Below, in pieces: positions 31,296 to 41,900 of a stretch of 64,000 bases of DNA. The stretch spans positions 1-64,000 of the forward strand of contig BGKB01000145.1 in NCBI GenBank assembly GCA_003116975.1. The letters are read 5' to 3'. Source of the DNA: Aurantiochytrium sp. KH105 (Eukaryota > Sar > Bigyra > Thraustochytrida > Thraustochytriidae). Position 1 is the first letter of the stretch. The number at the start of each line of letters is the position of its first letter. Made by a program: the position numbers and the translations under genes. A model generated the notes under the pieces. The model worked only from the letters and a program-made list of their open reading frames with translations, made no database searches and was not told where the DNA came from.

Positions 31296-32321
31296 ATGGC
31301 GCTGGAATCGACTTCGCAGGATGAGCTCAACGTACTCAATGAAAAGGACGAAGAGGTGCGTAAACTCGAGGCCAAGGCCATCGGCCGGCCCGAGGCCGGC
31401 CAGAGCGTCGAGGAAGACTTTGATGACGGAATCCCAGCGATGCATCGCAGATACATCGCATGGACGCAGAGAATGCGTGGCCATCCCACAGAGACTGCCG
31501 ATGAAATGCGCCCACCGAACTTGTGGCAGCAGCTCCTCGCTGAGGCGATTGGCACTGGGATTGTATGCCTCTTTGGCCTCGGCATAAACTGCGCGGCAAT
31601 CATTTGTGGCGCATACGCTGGACTCTTTCCTGTCGGTGCGCTCTGGGGCATGGTCGTTACGCTTGCAGTGCTGTCCACCGCAAGCGTGTCCGGCGCCCAT
31701 CTCAACCCTGCCATCTCGTTAGCCTTTGCCATTCTCCGCCCGGAGCACTTCCCCATCTGGAAGCTCGTGCCCTTCTGGGTTGCACAGCTGGCAGGCGCAA
31801 TCGTGGGCTCCGGCATCTGCTACGGCTGTTTCGCCAATATGATCGCCATCAAGGAAGAAGCCGACGGCCTGGTCCGTGGCGAGCTGGGCAGCGAACTCAC
31901 GTCGTCTCCCTTCAATTCATACTTTCCGAACCCGAGCTTTGTCACATCCGAAACGCGTTGGACATATGCGACAGTATCTCCCGCAGGGGCCTTTGGCATC
32001 GAAGCGCTCGGCACGGGCTTTCTCATGTTCGTTGTCCTTTGCCTCACAGACGGCCGCCATCAGCTCCGCATCAGCGGCGGCACCGTCGCTATTGGCATTG
32101 GAGTCACCGTCTGCGTTATCGTTTCCGTCTTTGCGCCTATTGACCAGACTAGCATCAATCCTGCTCGTGATCTCGGGCCGCGCATCGTCACATACGCCCT
32201 TGGCTGGGACTCCATCTCCATCCCGGGCCCGCAAAGTGGCATGTGGACCTACATCATTGGGCCCTGTATCGGAACTCCCATTGGCGGACTCCTGCATGAT
32301 CTTCTCATGTACGGTCTGTAA
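31296..32321 (+). CDS. Aquaglyceroporin-like MIP channel 3 (subgroup B)
   Basis: This is a 341-residue MIP from the ATG at 31296, chosen because it lines up with the starts of MIP-4 and MIP-5 (MALES then ELNVLN). The NPA boxes are GAHLNPAIS and TSINPARDLGPR. Subgroup B differs from subgroup A at two selectivity-filter positions: Val replaces Gly in helix 5 and Thr replaces Leu three residues before the second NPA (by eye against GlpF). It also has the loop SPFNSYFPNP where subgroup A has a longer variant. The tail before the first helix is about 75 residues. The altered filter suggests a solute range different from MIP-1 and MIP-2. Confidence 0.95.
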   Translation: MALESTSQDELNVLNEKDEEVRKLEAKAIGRPEAGQSVEEDFDDGIPAMHRRYIAWTQRMRGHPTETADEMRPPNLWQQLLAEAIGTGIVCLFGLGINCAAIICGAYAGLFPVGALWGMVVTLAVLSTASVSGAHLNPAISLAFAILRPEHFPIWKLVPFWVAQLAGAIVGSGICYGCFANMIAIKEEADGLVRGELGSELTSSPFNSYFPNPSFVTSETRWTYATVSPAGAFGIEALGTGFLMFVVLCLTDGRHQLRISGGTVAIGIGVTVCVIVSVFAPIDQTSINPARDLGPRIVTYALGWDSISIPGPQSGMWTYIIGPCIGTPIGGLLHDLLMYGL

Positions 32322-33667
32322 ACACGTATAAGTTAAACTATTTACTCCATTCCACCATTGTCGTCATCGTTGCCGTCATCATCTCATCCAGTACATGACC
32401 GAGATCATTAATGAGGGCTTCGACTTCATCTCATGCCCAGTGATGCTTCTCGTCTTGCAGTGTCATCTACGACAGTCCCGAGGCCGTCCCTGGATGTTCA
32501 CTACCCTGGTGGCGCGAGATCTCGCGCCGCAGCAAGGCCTCTCGTCCACGCGTCCGTGCGTCCACGCGCCCTTGCCTTGCGTCCACGCCGCAGCCGACGA
32601 TAATAAAGGCGAATTTGGTCTGCAGCTGCTTGGTCTCGCCTCCGCCACCGCAGCGCCCCAGCTGCTTGCTGCTTTTGTCCTGTCGGTCCGATCAACCCGG
32701 CCAAGGCGATAGCGCGCACTGACTGAGACTGTCATTGGTGAGTAAGCGACTGCCACGGCCGACAAATGACGCCGCGAGAGACCCCGGCGGTGGATGCCGC
32801 CGAATCCGCCTTTGTGGGGCCATCAAGCCACAGTGCAGAGCAGAAGGCGACGAGGATGCGTGGCTGATGACGGCGGCTGACCGAGAGTCACCGAGGAATC
32901 GAGCAAGTGAGCGAGCGAGCGAGCGAGCGAGCGAGCGAGTGCAAATGCGGCCGGCCGAGTAAAGTCGGATGTGTCTGGGTATACCCCCTTGAATGAGATG
33001 AGAGTGAAGAAGGACGGCCTTTGCCGACTGGTAGGTAGTAATCATTGTCAGTGAAAGGAGGTGACGATAAATGAGGACGACAGTTGCTGACTGCGAGTGC
33101 AGTGCAGCAGCTGCCCTGACGTTTACTGGTCAGCTCGGCATCTGCACGAATCGAAAGCTCGCGCTGGTGGACGCAAACAAGACCTTTGAAACGCAACCGC
33201 CGAACGGGATTCATTCATCATATCGCAACAACGAGCAATCGTCAGGCAATGAATTCAGATGGACTGCGAAAATATAGTTGAGTTTATAAGAACGAGACTC
33301 CAACGCATCGTTGCCAAAGATGCACACGTTGGACAAAGATCGAGAGGTAATACAATGCAAAGCTCCTGCGGACTCGTCCTTCTCGGATATGCTCTAAAAA
33401 GACGCCTCTTCGAAACAACCTCTGAGTTTGCTGACAATGATTTGGACTGTCTGCCTCAGCAGCATCTTCGAGGCAAGCCACCATCGTCAAGCGTCACGCG
33501 ACGAAGAAAGGCGAAACGAAATTGAACAGTAAACCCGTAATCTGTCTCTTGCACCTACGCGCATCATCCTCAAGAATCCTTCGGACACGATAAAAACAAC
33601 ATCAGGCCAGAAGAAGGGCACGACAAGAAATCGTCTGCATACCTGCCGAGACGAGGTCCTTTCGAGC
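32322..33667. other. Intergenic region between MIP-3 and MIP-4
   Basis: About 1.3 kb with a GAGC tetranucleotide run at about 32909-32939. The 400 bp before MIP-4 is more AT-rich than other spacers here. No gene could be supported. Confidence 0.55.
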
Positions 33668-34675
33668 ATGGCTCTTGAGTCGCCGTCGCAAGATGATCTC
33701 AACGTGCTCAACAATCAAGATGAGCTTGTTCGCAAGAGAGAAGAAGCGCTCGATTCTCTGGAAAATGATGGCGACCTCGCACGCATTGAGCGCATCCATC
33801 GTCAATACACGGCATGGACACACAAGACGCGCGGTTTTCCCACCGAGTCTGCCGACGAGATGCGTCCGCCAACCCTCCTTCAACAGATGCTTGCCGAGTT
33901 TCTGGGGACTGGGGTCGTCTGCCTTTTCGGTCTTGGTGTGAACTGCGCGTCTATTATTTGCGCTGCCTATGCAGGTCTTTTCCCCGTCGGCGCGCTCTGG
34001 GGCATCACCGTCACTCTGGCAGTTCTCACCACGGCCAGCGTATCTGGAGCACATCTCAATCCTGCCGTAACGTGGGCCTTTGCGCTCTTCCGGCCCGAGC
34101 ACTTCCCCGTCTGGAAAGTGCTGCCCTATATGGCCGCGCAGCTCGCGGGATCGATCATCGGCTCGGCAATTTGCTATGGTTGCTTTTCCAACATGATTGT
34201 CATCAAGGAGGACGCCGAAGGCATCATCCGTGGCAAGCTTGGCTCGCAAGTCACGTCGTCGCCCTTCAATTCGTATTTTCCCAATCCTGGCTTTGTCGGC
34301 GAGGACTCAGGATGGACGATGCAAACAGTTTCACCAGCCGGGGCTTTTGGCGTCGAGGCGCTGGGCACTGGATTTCTCATGTTTGTCGTGCTCTGCCTCA
34401 CCGATGCCCGCCACCAGCTTCGCATCAGTGGCGGCACGGTCGCAACGGGCATCGGCCTAACCATCACGATTGTCGTCTCCGTTTTTGCGCCTCTCGATCA
34501 GACCAGTATAAATCCTGCGCGCGACTTTGGCCCGCGCCTCGTTACCTACGCGCTTGGCTGGGATGCTATTTCCATTCCAGGACCGCAGAGCGGCATGTGG
34601 ACCTATCTCGTCGGACCCTTTGTTGGCAGCACCTTTGCAGGCTTGCTGCACGACGCCATGATGTACGGTCTTTAG
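33668..34675 (+). CDS. Aquaglyceroporin-like MIP channel 4 (subgroup B)
   Basis: This 335-residue MIP begins MALESPSQDDLNVLN, the subgroup B signature. The NPA boxes are GAHLNPAVT and TSINPARDFGPR. Two stretches are nearly identical to MIP-5: the TESADEMRPPTL segment before helix 1 and the GPQSGMWTY segment near the C-terminus. The filter is inferred to be W, V, T, R. The strong similarity to MIP-5 suggests recent duplication or gene conversion. Confidence 0.95.
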   Translation: MALESPSQDDLNVLNNQDELVRKREEALDSLENDGDLARIERIHRQYTAWTHKTRGFPTESADEMRPPTLLQQMLAEFLGTGVVCLFGLGVNCASIICAAYAGLFPVGALWGITVTLAVLTTASVSGAHLNPAVTWAFALFRPEHFPVWKVLPYMAAQLAGSIIGSAICYGCFSNMIVIKEDAEGIIRGKLGSQVTSSPFNSYFPNPGFVGEDSGWTMQTVSPAGAFGVEALGTGFLMFVVLCLTDARHQLRISGGTVATGIGLTITIVVSVFAPLDQTSINPARDFGPRLVTYALGWDAISIPGPQSGMWTYLVGPFVGSTFAGLLHDAMMYGL

Positions 34676-36947
34676 CAAATTTCCCGGGGCTTGACCCGCG
34701 TCTTGTGCGTGCAAAATGACCATGCCATCCTTCGCACCAGCACCGGCAGCTTTCGCAACCGTTTTTGACAAATCCTTGCGTGTTAATCACCTATTTTATT
34801 GCTATTTAGCCTATACACAATGTTTTGACTGATCTTGATTCCACGCGTGTCAAAAAATGCAGACGATGCGGCATCGGCGGCACTTGAAATGCGACCTGTT
34901 GCCGCGATACCGCCGCGGTTCTATGCATGCTGTTGCTTGCATTTGAACCTGTCGCAGCCGGCGGCATGGCGCGACCTCCTCCTTCCTTTACCTTCTTGCC
35001 TGCAGCTACTCGCTGCTGCTGCTTGCTTGCCCGCCTTCGCTCGCTTGCCCGCCTCCGCTCGTCGGTTCGGAGCCGAAAGTTGCTGTGGGGAAATCCCCCG
35101 CAGCTGGTTCATCCCGGCCTCTGAATGCACAATCCCGGAAGCTGCATCTATCGATCGCGACGGACTCACTCTATTGCCGTGCCGCCAGAGCTACGGGCCG
35201 CATCCCTCGCCCACGCCGCGAGGCGAGGCGACGCGACGCGACAGGGACGAGCTCCGGGCACCGTCTGCGCGGGTTTGTCGGCCGCGGAAACCGCATCCTG
35301 CGCGGGCTGCGGCTGCGGCTACGGTCCGCCGGGGTATCCGCGAACCGGCCGCCATGCCATGTAATGCTGTGTAATGCCATGTAATGTCAGCAGCAGAGGT
35401 AGACAGTGAGATTCATAATAATGTCGTCGTAGCGCCTGGCCGGCGCCACCGCCAGTGCTTCAAATCATGCATGCGTGAACAAAGCCCAGTAGCTGAGCAG
35501 TGCAGCTCCAAAAAACCGCATCGCCGATGCATCGCCCGCTTGTGTGCGGCTGCAGCTCCGAATTAATAACCCGCCTGCGCAGGACAGAGAACTCACACCC
35601 GCCCAGGCGGCGCAGAAACCCGACGCCATCCATGCATCCACCCGCCCACCCATCCGTGCCGCTCGGACGTGCTCGCCGGCCAAGCCCATCCTGGTAAGTC
35701 TGGCTTCGCCCGCGCGGGGAGACTCCAGCGCAGAGGATACTGCTGCGATCCAGAAGTCGCTGTCGCGCCGCGGCACCGTCAACGGCTGCGGGGCGGCCGG
35801 TTCGTCGGCCCACGCGTTTGTGCGCCCGCCAGCGTTGAGAGGCTGGCGAGCGGAGGATGGCGCGGAGACGGAGGCGCTGCGTCGGACGGCGCCGCCCCGC
35901 AACGCTCCCGGCTGAAATCTCGTGGGAGCGAGCGCAGCCCGGCCGACGGACGCGGCGGACGCAGCAGCAGCGGACGCGGGGAGCGACACGAGGAGGATGC
36001 GCGGGCGAGGCCAGAACCGGCTTTGGCGGTGCAGAAATTTGGCGCAGCGGCAGGAGCGGCGGAGGTGTAGGATTAGGTTTTCGTGGACGGGTGAGAGGAA
36101 TGGGAGTGATGGTGCAAGGTGAAGGTTAAATCGTGGCGCGTACGCATCGGCGTCCCATCGTTGGTTTATTATACACGCACACACGAAGAGCAGTGTATAG
36201 GTGCTCGGCGTCATGGGTTTCCTGGAGTGCGTGCGTGCGCAAGTTCATGGCGTACGAGAGCGACTACGACTGCTACAGCGACAGCGAGCCGCGGCAGGAA
36301 GCCCGGTCTCCTGGCGCTCACGCGAAGCGGAAGATCGCGCACCGAAACGGGGCGAGCGTAGCGGTCGAGCTCAGGGGGGGGGGGCTCGGCCCGCGTCCGC
36401 GGCGATGGATTGCCGCCCGGATGAGCGGAGGACCCTTTCGGACGCCGTAAGAAGCAGCAGCAGCGAAGCTCGTCGAAGCGTGCTCAAAACATGCCTAAGA
36501 CCGCCCGCGGTCGACGGAGCCCCGTCGCGGCGCACACGCGAGCAATTCAGAATCCCCGCGGCGATCATCAGATCTGCCTTCCATGACAACGCGTGCTGTT
36601 GCTGCTACGAATTCGGCAAGGCCGAGCCAGATTCAAGACCGCCGATGTGATGCGCACGGGGAATAGGTAAGAGAGCCTCGACCGCTCACGCCCCCACGCA
36701 CCCAACAGCGCCTGACAGCGACCGACAACGACAAGCCGGCCGTCAACGAGCCTGTGCGTGCAGAAAGTAGAAGCTTCGGCAGGCGCGCGAGCCGCGACGG
36801 CGAAGAAAGCAAACCTCGAACGAGCGCGCAAGACCGAAAGCAAAGCTCGAAAACCACTCAAAAAAAGCAGGCAAAGAAGCACGCACGCAAGCAGGCAAGC
36901 AAGCAGGCAAGCAAGCAGGCAAAGACAAGAGGGAGAAGAAGTCAAAG
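34676..36947. other. Intergenic region upstream of MIP-5
   Basis: About 2.3 kb of GC-rich spacer. A GCAA/GCAG tetranucleotide run (about 36886-36923) ends about 25 bp before the MIP-5 start. Frames up to about 250 codons exist in the middle (35465-36214) but are Ala/Arg/Ser/Pro-rich with no recognisable motif. Confidence 0.55.
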
Positions 36948-37982
36948 ATGGCTCTGGAGAGCACGTCGCGGGACGAGCTCAATGTGCTTAATGTTCAAGA
37001 TGAGCAGCTGCGCAAGGTCCATGTTCAAGACGAGGAGCATGTGCCCCAGCAAAAGGAGAACTCCAGCAGCATTGATAGCGATGTCAATGGAATCGTAAGC
37101 ATGCATCGCAAGTACACGGCGTGGACGCACAAGGCTCGCGGCTTCCCCACCGAGTCCGCTGACGAGATGCGCCCACCTACGCTCTTTCAGCAAATGCTCG
37201 CCGAGTTCATCGGTACTGGAATTATTTGTCTCTTTGGCCTTGGTGTCAACTGCGCCTCCATCATCTGTGGAGCTTACGCCGGACTCTTCCCTGTCGGTGC
37301 CCTCTGGGGCATCACCGTCACTTTGGCTGTTCTCACCACCGCAAGCGTCTCGGGTGCGCACCTCAACCCGGCCGTCTCCGTGGCCTTTGCGGTCTTGCGC
37401 CCCGAGCATTTTCCAATCTGGAAGCTCGGACCCTTTTGCTTGGCTCAATTCCTCGGCGCAATCATTGGCTCTGCCATCTGCTACGGCTGCTTTGCCAACA
37501 TGATTGCCATCAAGGAGGAAATGGAGGGCATCGTTCGCGGCGAACTCGGCTCGCAGGTGACATCCTCGCCCTTCAACTCGTATTTCCCCAACCCTGGGTT
37601 CGTCGGCGACACGACCGGATGGACCATGACGACTGTCTCGGCTGCGGGGTCCTTTGGCATTGAAGCCCTGGGCACGGGCTTTCTCATGTTTGCGGTGCTC
37701 TGCCTCACGGACGCGCGCCACCAGCTGCGCATTAGCGGTGGCACTGTGGCAATTGGCATCGGCCTCACCATCACGATTGTTGTCTCTGTTTTCGCGCCCA
37801 TCGACCAGACCAGCATCAACCCAGCGCGTGACTTTGGCCCTCGTCTCGTCACGTACGCCCTCGGCTGGGACACCATTTCCATTCCGGGGCCGCAAAGCGG
37901 CATGTGGACCTACATCATTGGTCCCGTCGTTGGCACTGTCATCGGCGGCGCCCTTCATGATCTCATGATGTATGGTCTGTAG
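36948..37982 (+). CDS. Aquaglyceroporin-like MIP channel 5 (subgroup B)
   Basis: This 344-residue MIP starts MALESTSRDELNVLN, with a tail before helix 1 about nine residues longer than in MIP-4. NPA boxes are GAHLNPAVS and TSINPARDFGPR. The filter is inferred to be W, V, T, R, as in MIP-3 and MIP-4. It is the last of the tandem array. The conserved acidic/Asn-rich tail shared by the three B members is probably a functional trafficking or regulatory element, because it is kept while the spacers have diverged. Confidence 0.95.
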   Translation: MALESTSRDELNVLNVQDEQLRKVHVQDEEHVPQQKENSSSIDSDVNGIVSMHRKYTAWTHKARGFPTESADEMRPPTLFQQMLAEFIGTGIICLFGLGVNCASIICGAYAGLFPVGALWGITVTLAVLTTASVSGAHLNPAVSVAFAVLRPEHFPIWKLGPFCLAQFLGAIIGSAICYGCFANMIAIKEEMEGIVRGELGSQVTSSPFNSYFPNPGFVGDTTGWTMTTVSAAGSFGIEALGTGFLMFAVLCLTDARHQLRISGGTVAIGIGLTITIVVSVFAPIDQTSINPARDFGPRLVTYALGWDTISIPGPQSGMWTYIIGPVVGTVIGGALHDLMMYGL

Positions 37983-38233
37983 TTGCGATGGCGCTTACTG
38001 CATATATGATCATCTACTATTCTCTAACTTATACCGTCTTCTTCTTATTCCACTTTTTATACTTCTTTGCAAGGGCAGGGCTTGGTCTCCGGCGCATCCT
38101 TCTTCGCGCTGTCGGTGCTTGCTCGCAACCTTGACTTGGTACTTGCAAAACTAGGCCTACGGCTACTATACCTTGGGCGCAAATTTGAAACGCAAAAGTA
38201 AACACCAAGGCCCGATATTGCCAGAGCCAGGGG

Positions 38234-38857
38234 ATGCGCCTAGTCAGCGCGTGCGATCTGCATGTGCAAGTTTGGCTCGCCGCCGAAAGGACGCGCAATG
38301 GACCGATACTGGAGAAAGATCACGCGCAAGTGCTCACGCCTGCGCGCAAGAAAGAGTCTCGCGTTCGGGAAGTGACTTTTGTTCTCGGCTGCCCTGGCGC
38401 GTTGAGCCCCGCGGTGGTGCGTGACGCGGGACGTGGATACGCGGCGCTGTCATTAACGTGGCCAGCTGATGATGGCTGTGATGGTGTCGAACGCTGCCAG
38501 GTTTTCGCCGAGCAGACCAACGAAAAGATTGACAACGGGGACTTCCTCACGTGCTGGATGTCGAAACTCGATCGGCAAGACGAGACCAGTTTCGTTGGCG
38601 TTGTTCTTTGCCAGCGAATCCGCTCGCCCCTCGCTGCACTGCAGCCCCTCGCTCTCTTCATGGCAACCATCTTTGTCCTCATCGTTCTCTGTATCCGTGC
38701 GAAAGGCCGCAAAGACCGAGTCTCGCCTTTGCTCAATCGTGGCACGGAAAAACACAGCCTGGAGCACCAAAGACCGCGCGAATCTATGGACGAGAAAGAC
38801 GAGCACGTGAGTGCGGCCAAACATGATGCGCTCTTTGATGAGGCCTTTTGGGCCTGA
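38234..38857 (+). CDS. Hypothetical single-pass membrane protein
   Basis: I do not recognise this protein. It is 207 residues with one strong hydrophobic helix near 138-156 (LALFMATIFVLIVLCI) followed directly by the basic stop-transfer patch RAKGRK and a charged tail of about 45 residues. The N-terminal part has four spaced cysteines (LGCPG, DGCDG, ERCQV, LTCWM) that could form disulphides in a lumenal domain. There is no obvious signal peptide, so an upstream exon may be missing or it may insert through its single helix. Its stop lies 140 bp from the stop of the convergent 1227-residue gene, the compact tail-to-tail spacing seen elsewhere here. Confidence 0.5.
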   Translation: MRLVSACDLHVQVWLAAERTRNGPILEKDHAQVLTPARKKESRVREVTFVLGCPGALSPAVVRDAGRGYAALSLTWPADDGCDGVERCQVFAEQTNEKIDNGDFLTCWMSKLDRQDETSFVGVVLCQRIRSPLAALQPLALFMATIFVLIVLCIRAKGRKDRVSPLLNRGTEKHSLEHQRPRESMDEKDEHVSAAKHDALFDEAFWA

Positions 38858-38997
38858 GCTCCGAGTCTGCAAGATGGATTTGAAAATTGCCTCCTCTTTT
38901 TCATCTTCTTTACTTCTTTGATCCATCCACGCAGACACGTCAAGAGAAAATCTTGCAATGTGGCCATCCACTTTTAGTGTGTGATATGCGGGACGAC

Positions 38998-41900
38998 TCA
39001 CCAAAAGTAGCCCATCTCCTCGACAGTACCGCTGGATTCGTACATGCTGCGCATCGTGTTAACAGCATCAGCACAGAGCTCGAGCAAATTAATGGGGGAT
39101 TCAATCACCGATGCCGAGGCGCCGGCGGCCAGATGTCGCCCGGCCGCGGCGCCCTGCAAGAGCGATCCGACCAAATGACCTTTGCGCGTGCCACCGTAAA
39201 CCTGAAAGGTAAAGGAGAACTTGACCTCGGGATTATCAATGTACTTGACCATGAGATCGGCACATCGTGCCAAGCCAGGGTGCTGCGCGTCCGTGCGTTC
39301 CACATCGCCCTCACCGGCGTGTTCTCTTTTGGCTTGCTCTTGAATGTACGTTAGCCAACCGCGTATGTAGGCCACAACACCCGCGACACTCCCCGAGACC
39401 TCCACGTGATCGGCACCCGCTTTCAGAATGCTCAGTTCGTGCGTGTCAACGCGAAACGCGAAGCGAGGACCTTTGTCACTTTGGTCGTGTGAAAATTTTG
39501 CTTGCATCACCTCGAGACCAGCCTTGTCCTTGATTTCGCCGCGAGCAGTGAGTTGGCTGGAAAAGTGATGCAGAAATCGATCCATTGACCCTTCTGCAAG
39601 AGCGCTTTGTGCATACGCGTGATTCGTCGCGGCGTCATCCGCCTCGCGGCTATCTTTGGCGCCGAGAAACTCATCGTCCAGTGAATCTTGTGCACCGCCC
39701 AAGGAGAGCTCGAATTCGCGAAGAGCTTCCTTTTCCAGCATGCTCGGGTCAAAATCCTTGTCCGTAAAAGCATCTTCTGCTGCTGCTCTCTCGTACTCGT
39801 CCTCGTCGTCGAGGTCGGTGCTATTGGTGCCATCTTTCGTGCCATCCAAGCTCAGCCAGGCAGAGTCTGTCGTGGTTGCAGACGACCGACGCGGAGCACC
39901 TGTGCGTTGTGGTCTTGTTGCGGCGCCTGGCATTGTACTTGTGCTTGCGAACTTGAGATCGCTGCTCGAGTCATCCTCATTATCGCTGTCTTGGCTATCA
40001 AAGATGGTCGACGTCGAAACGTCCGAGACGCGTCGTTGCGCCATTTGCTTCAAGGGCTCTTCCCCCTCGTCGTCGTCGCTGTCCTCGTCCTCGTATGCGT
40101 TACTTGTCTCTGTGTCTGAAACGTGGTCAGCGTCCCCTTGGACCTCGCCATTTGCTGCAGTGGGAGTTGTGGTCGGTTTTACTGACGTAGTCGTACCTTC
40201 CGCTGCAGTGTTTTGGCTCTCGGCAGTCAGTTCCATGTTTTTAAATTCGAGCATGCGCGACGCAAGATATGCATTAACGTCGAAGAAAACTCCCGAATAA
40301 AGCCGGACGAGCGAAAGCTCAAGAACGGGGCCCTTAACGGTCTCATTTGGGTCCAAAAATGGCGCCAAGGTGAGAGCCACGCTAAAGGCACCCTGATCCT
40401 CGTTGACAGCAGTACGAACCGCAAAATGAGTTGGGGGGTACAACATTGGTTCGAAGGGCACACCAAAATTGGCTGGGCCCTCAAACGAGATTTCCTCTCC
40501 GGAAAAGCTAAAATCTCCGCCGGCGCCCTGGCCCTGGACGGACAAGGAAACTGCGTGCAGGCTTTGCTTGATGAGCTGAATTGGATGCATAGCTTCGCGA
40601 AACCAGACTTGAATATCTTGCATGCATCGCTCCAGCGACTTTTTAAGGTGCACGCGGCGCTTGAGGCTCTCCTTGTACATTTCTTGCGTCTGGCGTTCCA
40701 TGATACGCCGAAGCATCAGCACGGTAGCATCGACGGACCCTCGAAGACGCACGTTGCTGAGTTCAATGTGCGTACGCATTGGCTTGAGCGTCAATCTACG
40801 CACACGAGCAAAGAGTTTGTAAATGTCCACGCGCGCCGTGTCGAAAAAGGAAGAATATTTGTCGACTAGCTGTTGCCACGTGCTCAGAATAACCTCCCAA
40901 ATCTCCTTGGGTGGCGTTCCGGGGTCTTCGCCGCGCGCCACGCGCGCTCGATTCTCTCGCCACTGGTGCGCTGCAAAGCTTGCCTCGCTGAATCGCATGA
41001 AAAATTGTACGAGGTCCGTTGCCGTCACCAGTGGACCAGGCCAGCATGCCATCGATTCCGATTTGGGAGTGTTTGTTCCCTTGGCGCCGTTTCCCACCAT
41101 GCGTCCCTCATTCATGGAGGAGGTACGATGCCCTGACGCAGGACCCTGACTCGATCTTTTGCGATACACGAGATCGAGCTCGTGTTGCAAAGCAACAAAG
41201 GTAGCTGCTTCTTCTGCTGAGAGTCCGAGCATTTCTCGCGTTCGTTTCGCAGCTTGAATATGGTGCGCGGGTGCAGGTGCGCCTGCTGCTGATGAGGCCC
41301 CGGCAGATTGCTGAGGCACCAGACTCATATTTGCATCCAAGGCTGTGAGATCGCCTCCATCGCCAATGACATTGACATCAAGGTCCAGATGCATGGGCGG
41401 TTCCTGGTTTGCGGGCCGCTGGCGGCCTTTTCCAAGGCCTGACGCGCCCGTGGTCTTGCCCAGCGATTCGTAGTGCGTGCAAAGGTAGTGGCCGAGCTCG
41501 ACGGGAATTGCAGCAACAATGGCCTTTTTGATAATGCTCGGAAGCACGCGATTGAGGACCATGCGAAGCAGCGAGCGCGGCAAGTAAATAGACCCTTTGA
41601 TCTTGCGCTCGATGCGCAGAATCTTGAAGGCAAAGCCAGAAGTAGCTTTCCAAGAGTTTGTCTTTGAAGAAAACTGCACGGGAACCGTCAGCGTAAACTC
41701 AACAAGAAGTCGAAGCTGATCTGGACGCATCGATGGAATCTTCGTTCCCTTTTCGCCATACAAGCCACATTTGTCGAGACGAAATGAAACCACGCCGCCG
41801 CGAATTGTCGGTGCACTCGCGCTTGCGTCTGGGCTATCCTTGCCGGCATTCGAGTACCGAGCTACAATCTTGCGTACGTGTTCGGATCCGGGTGCACGTG

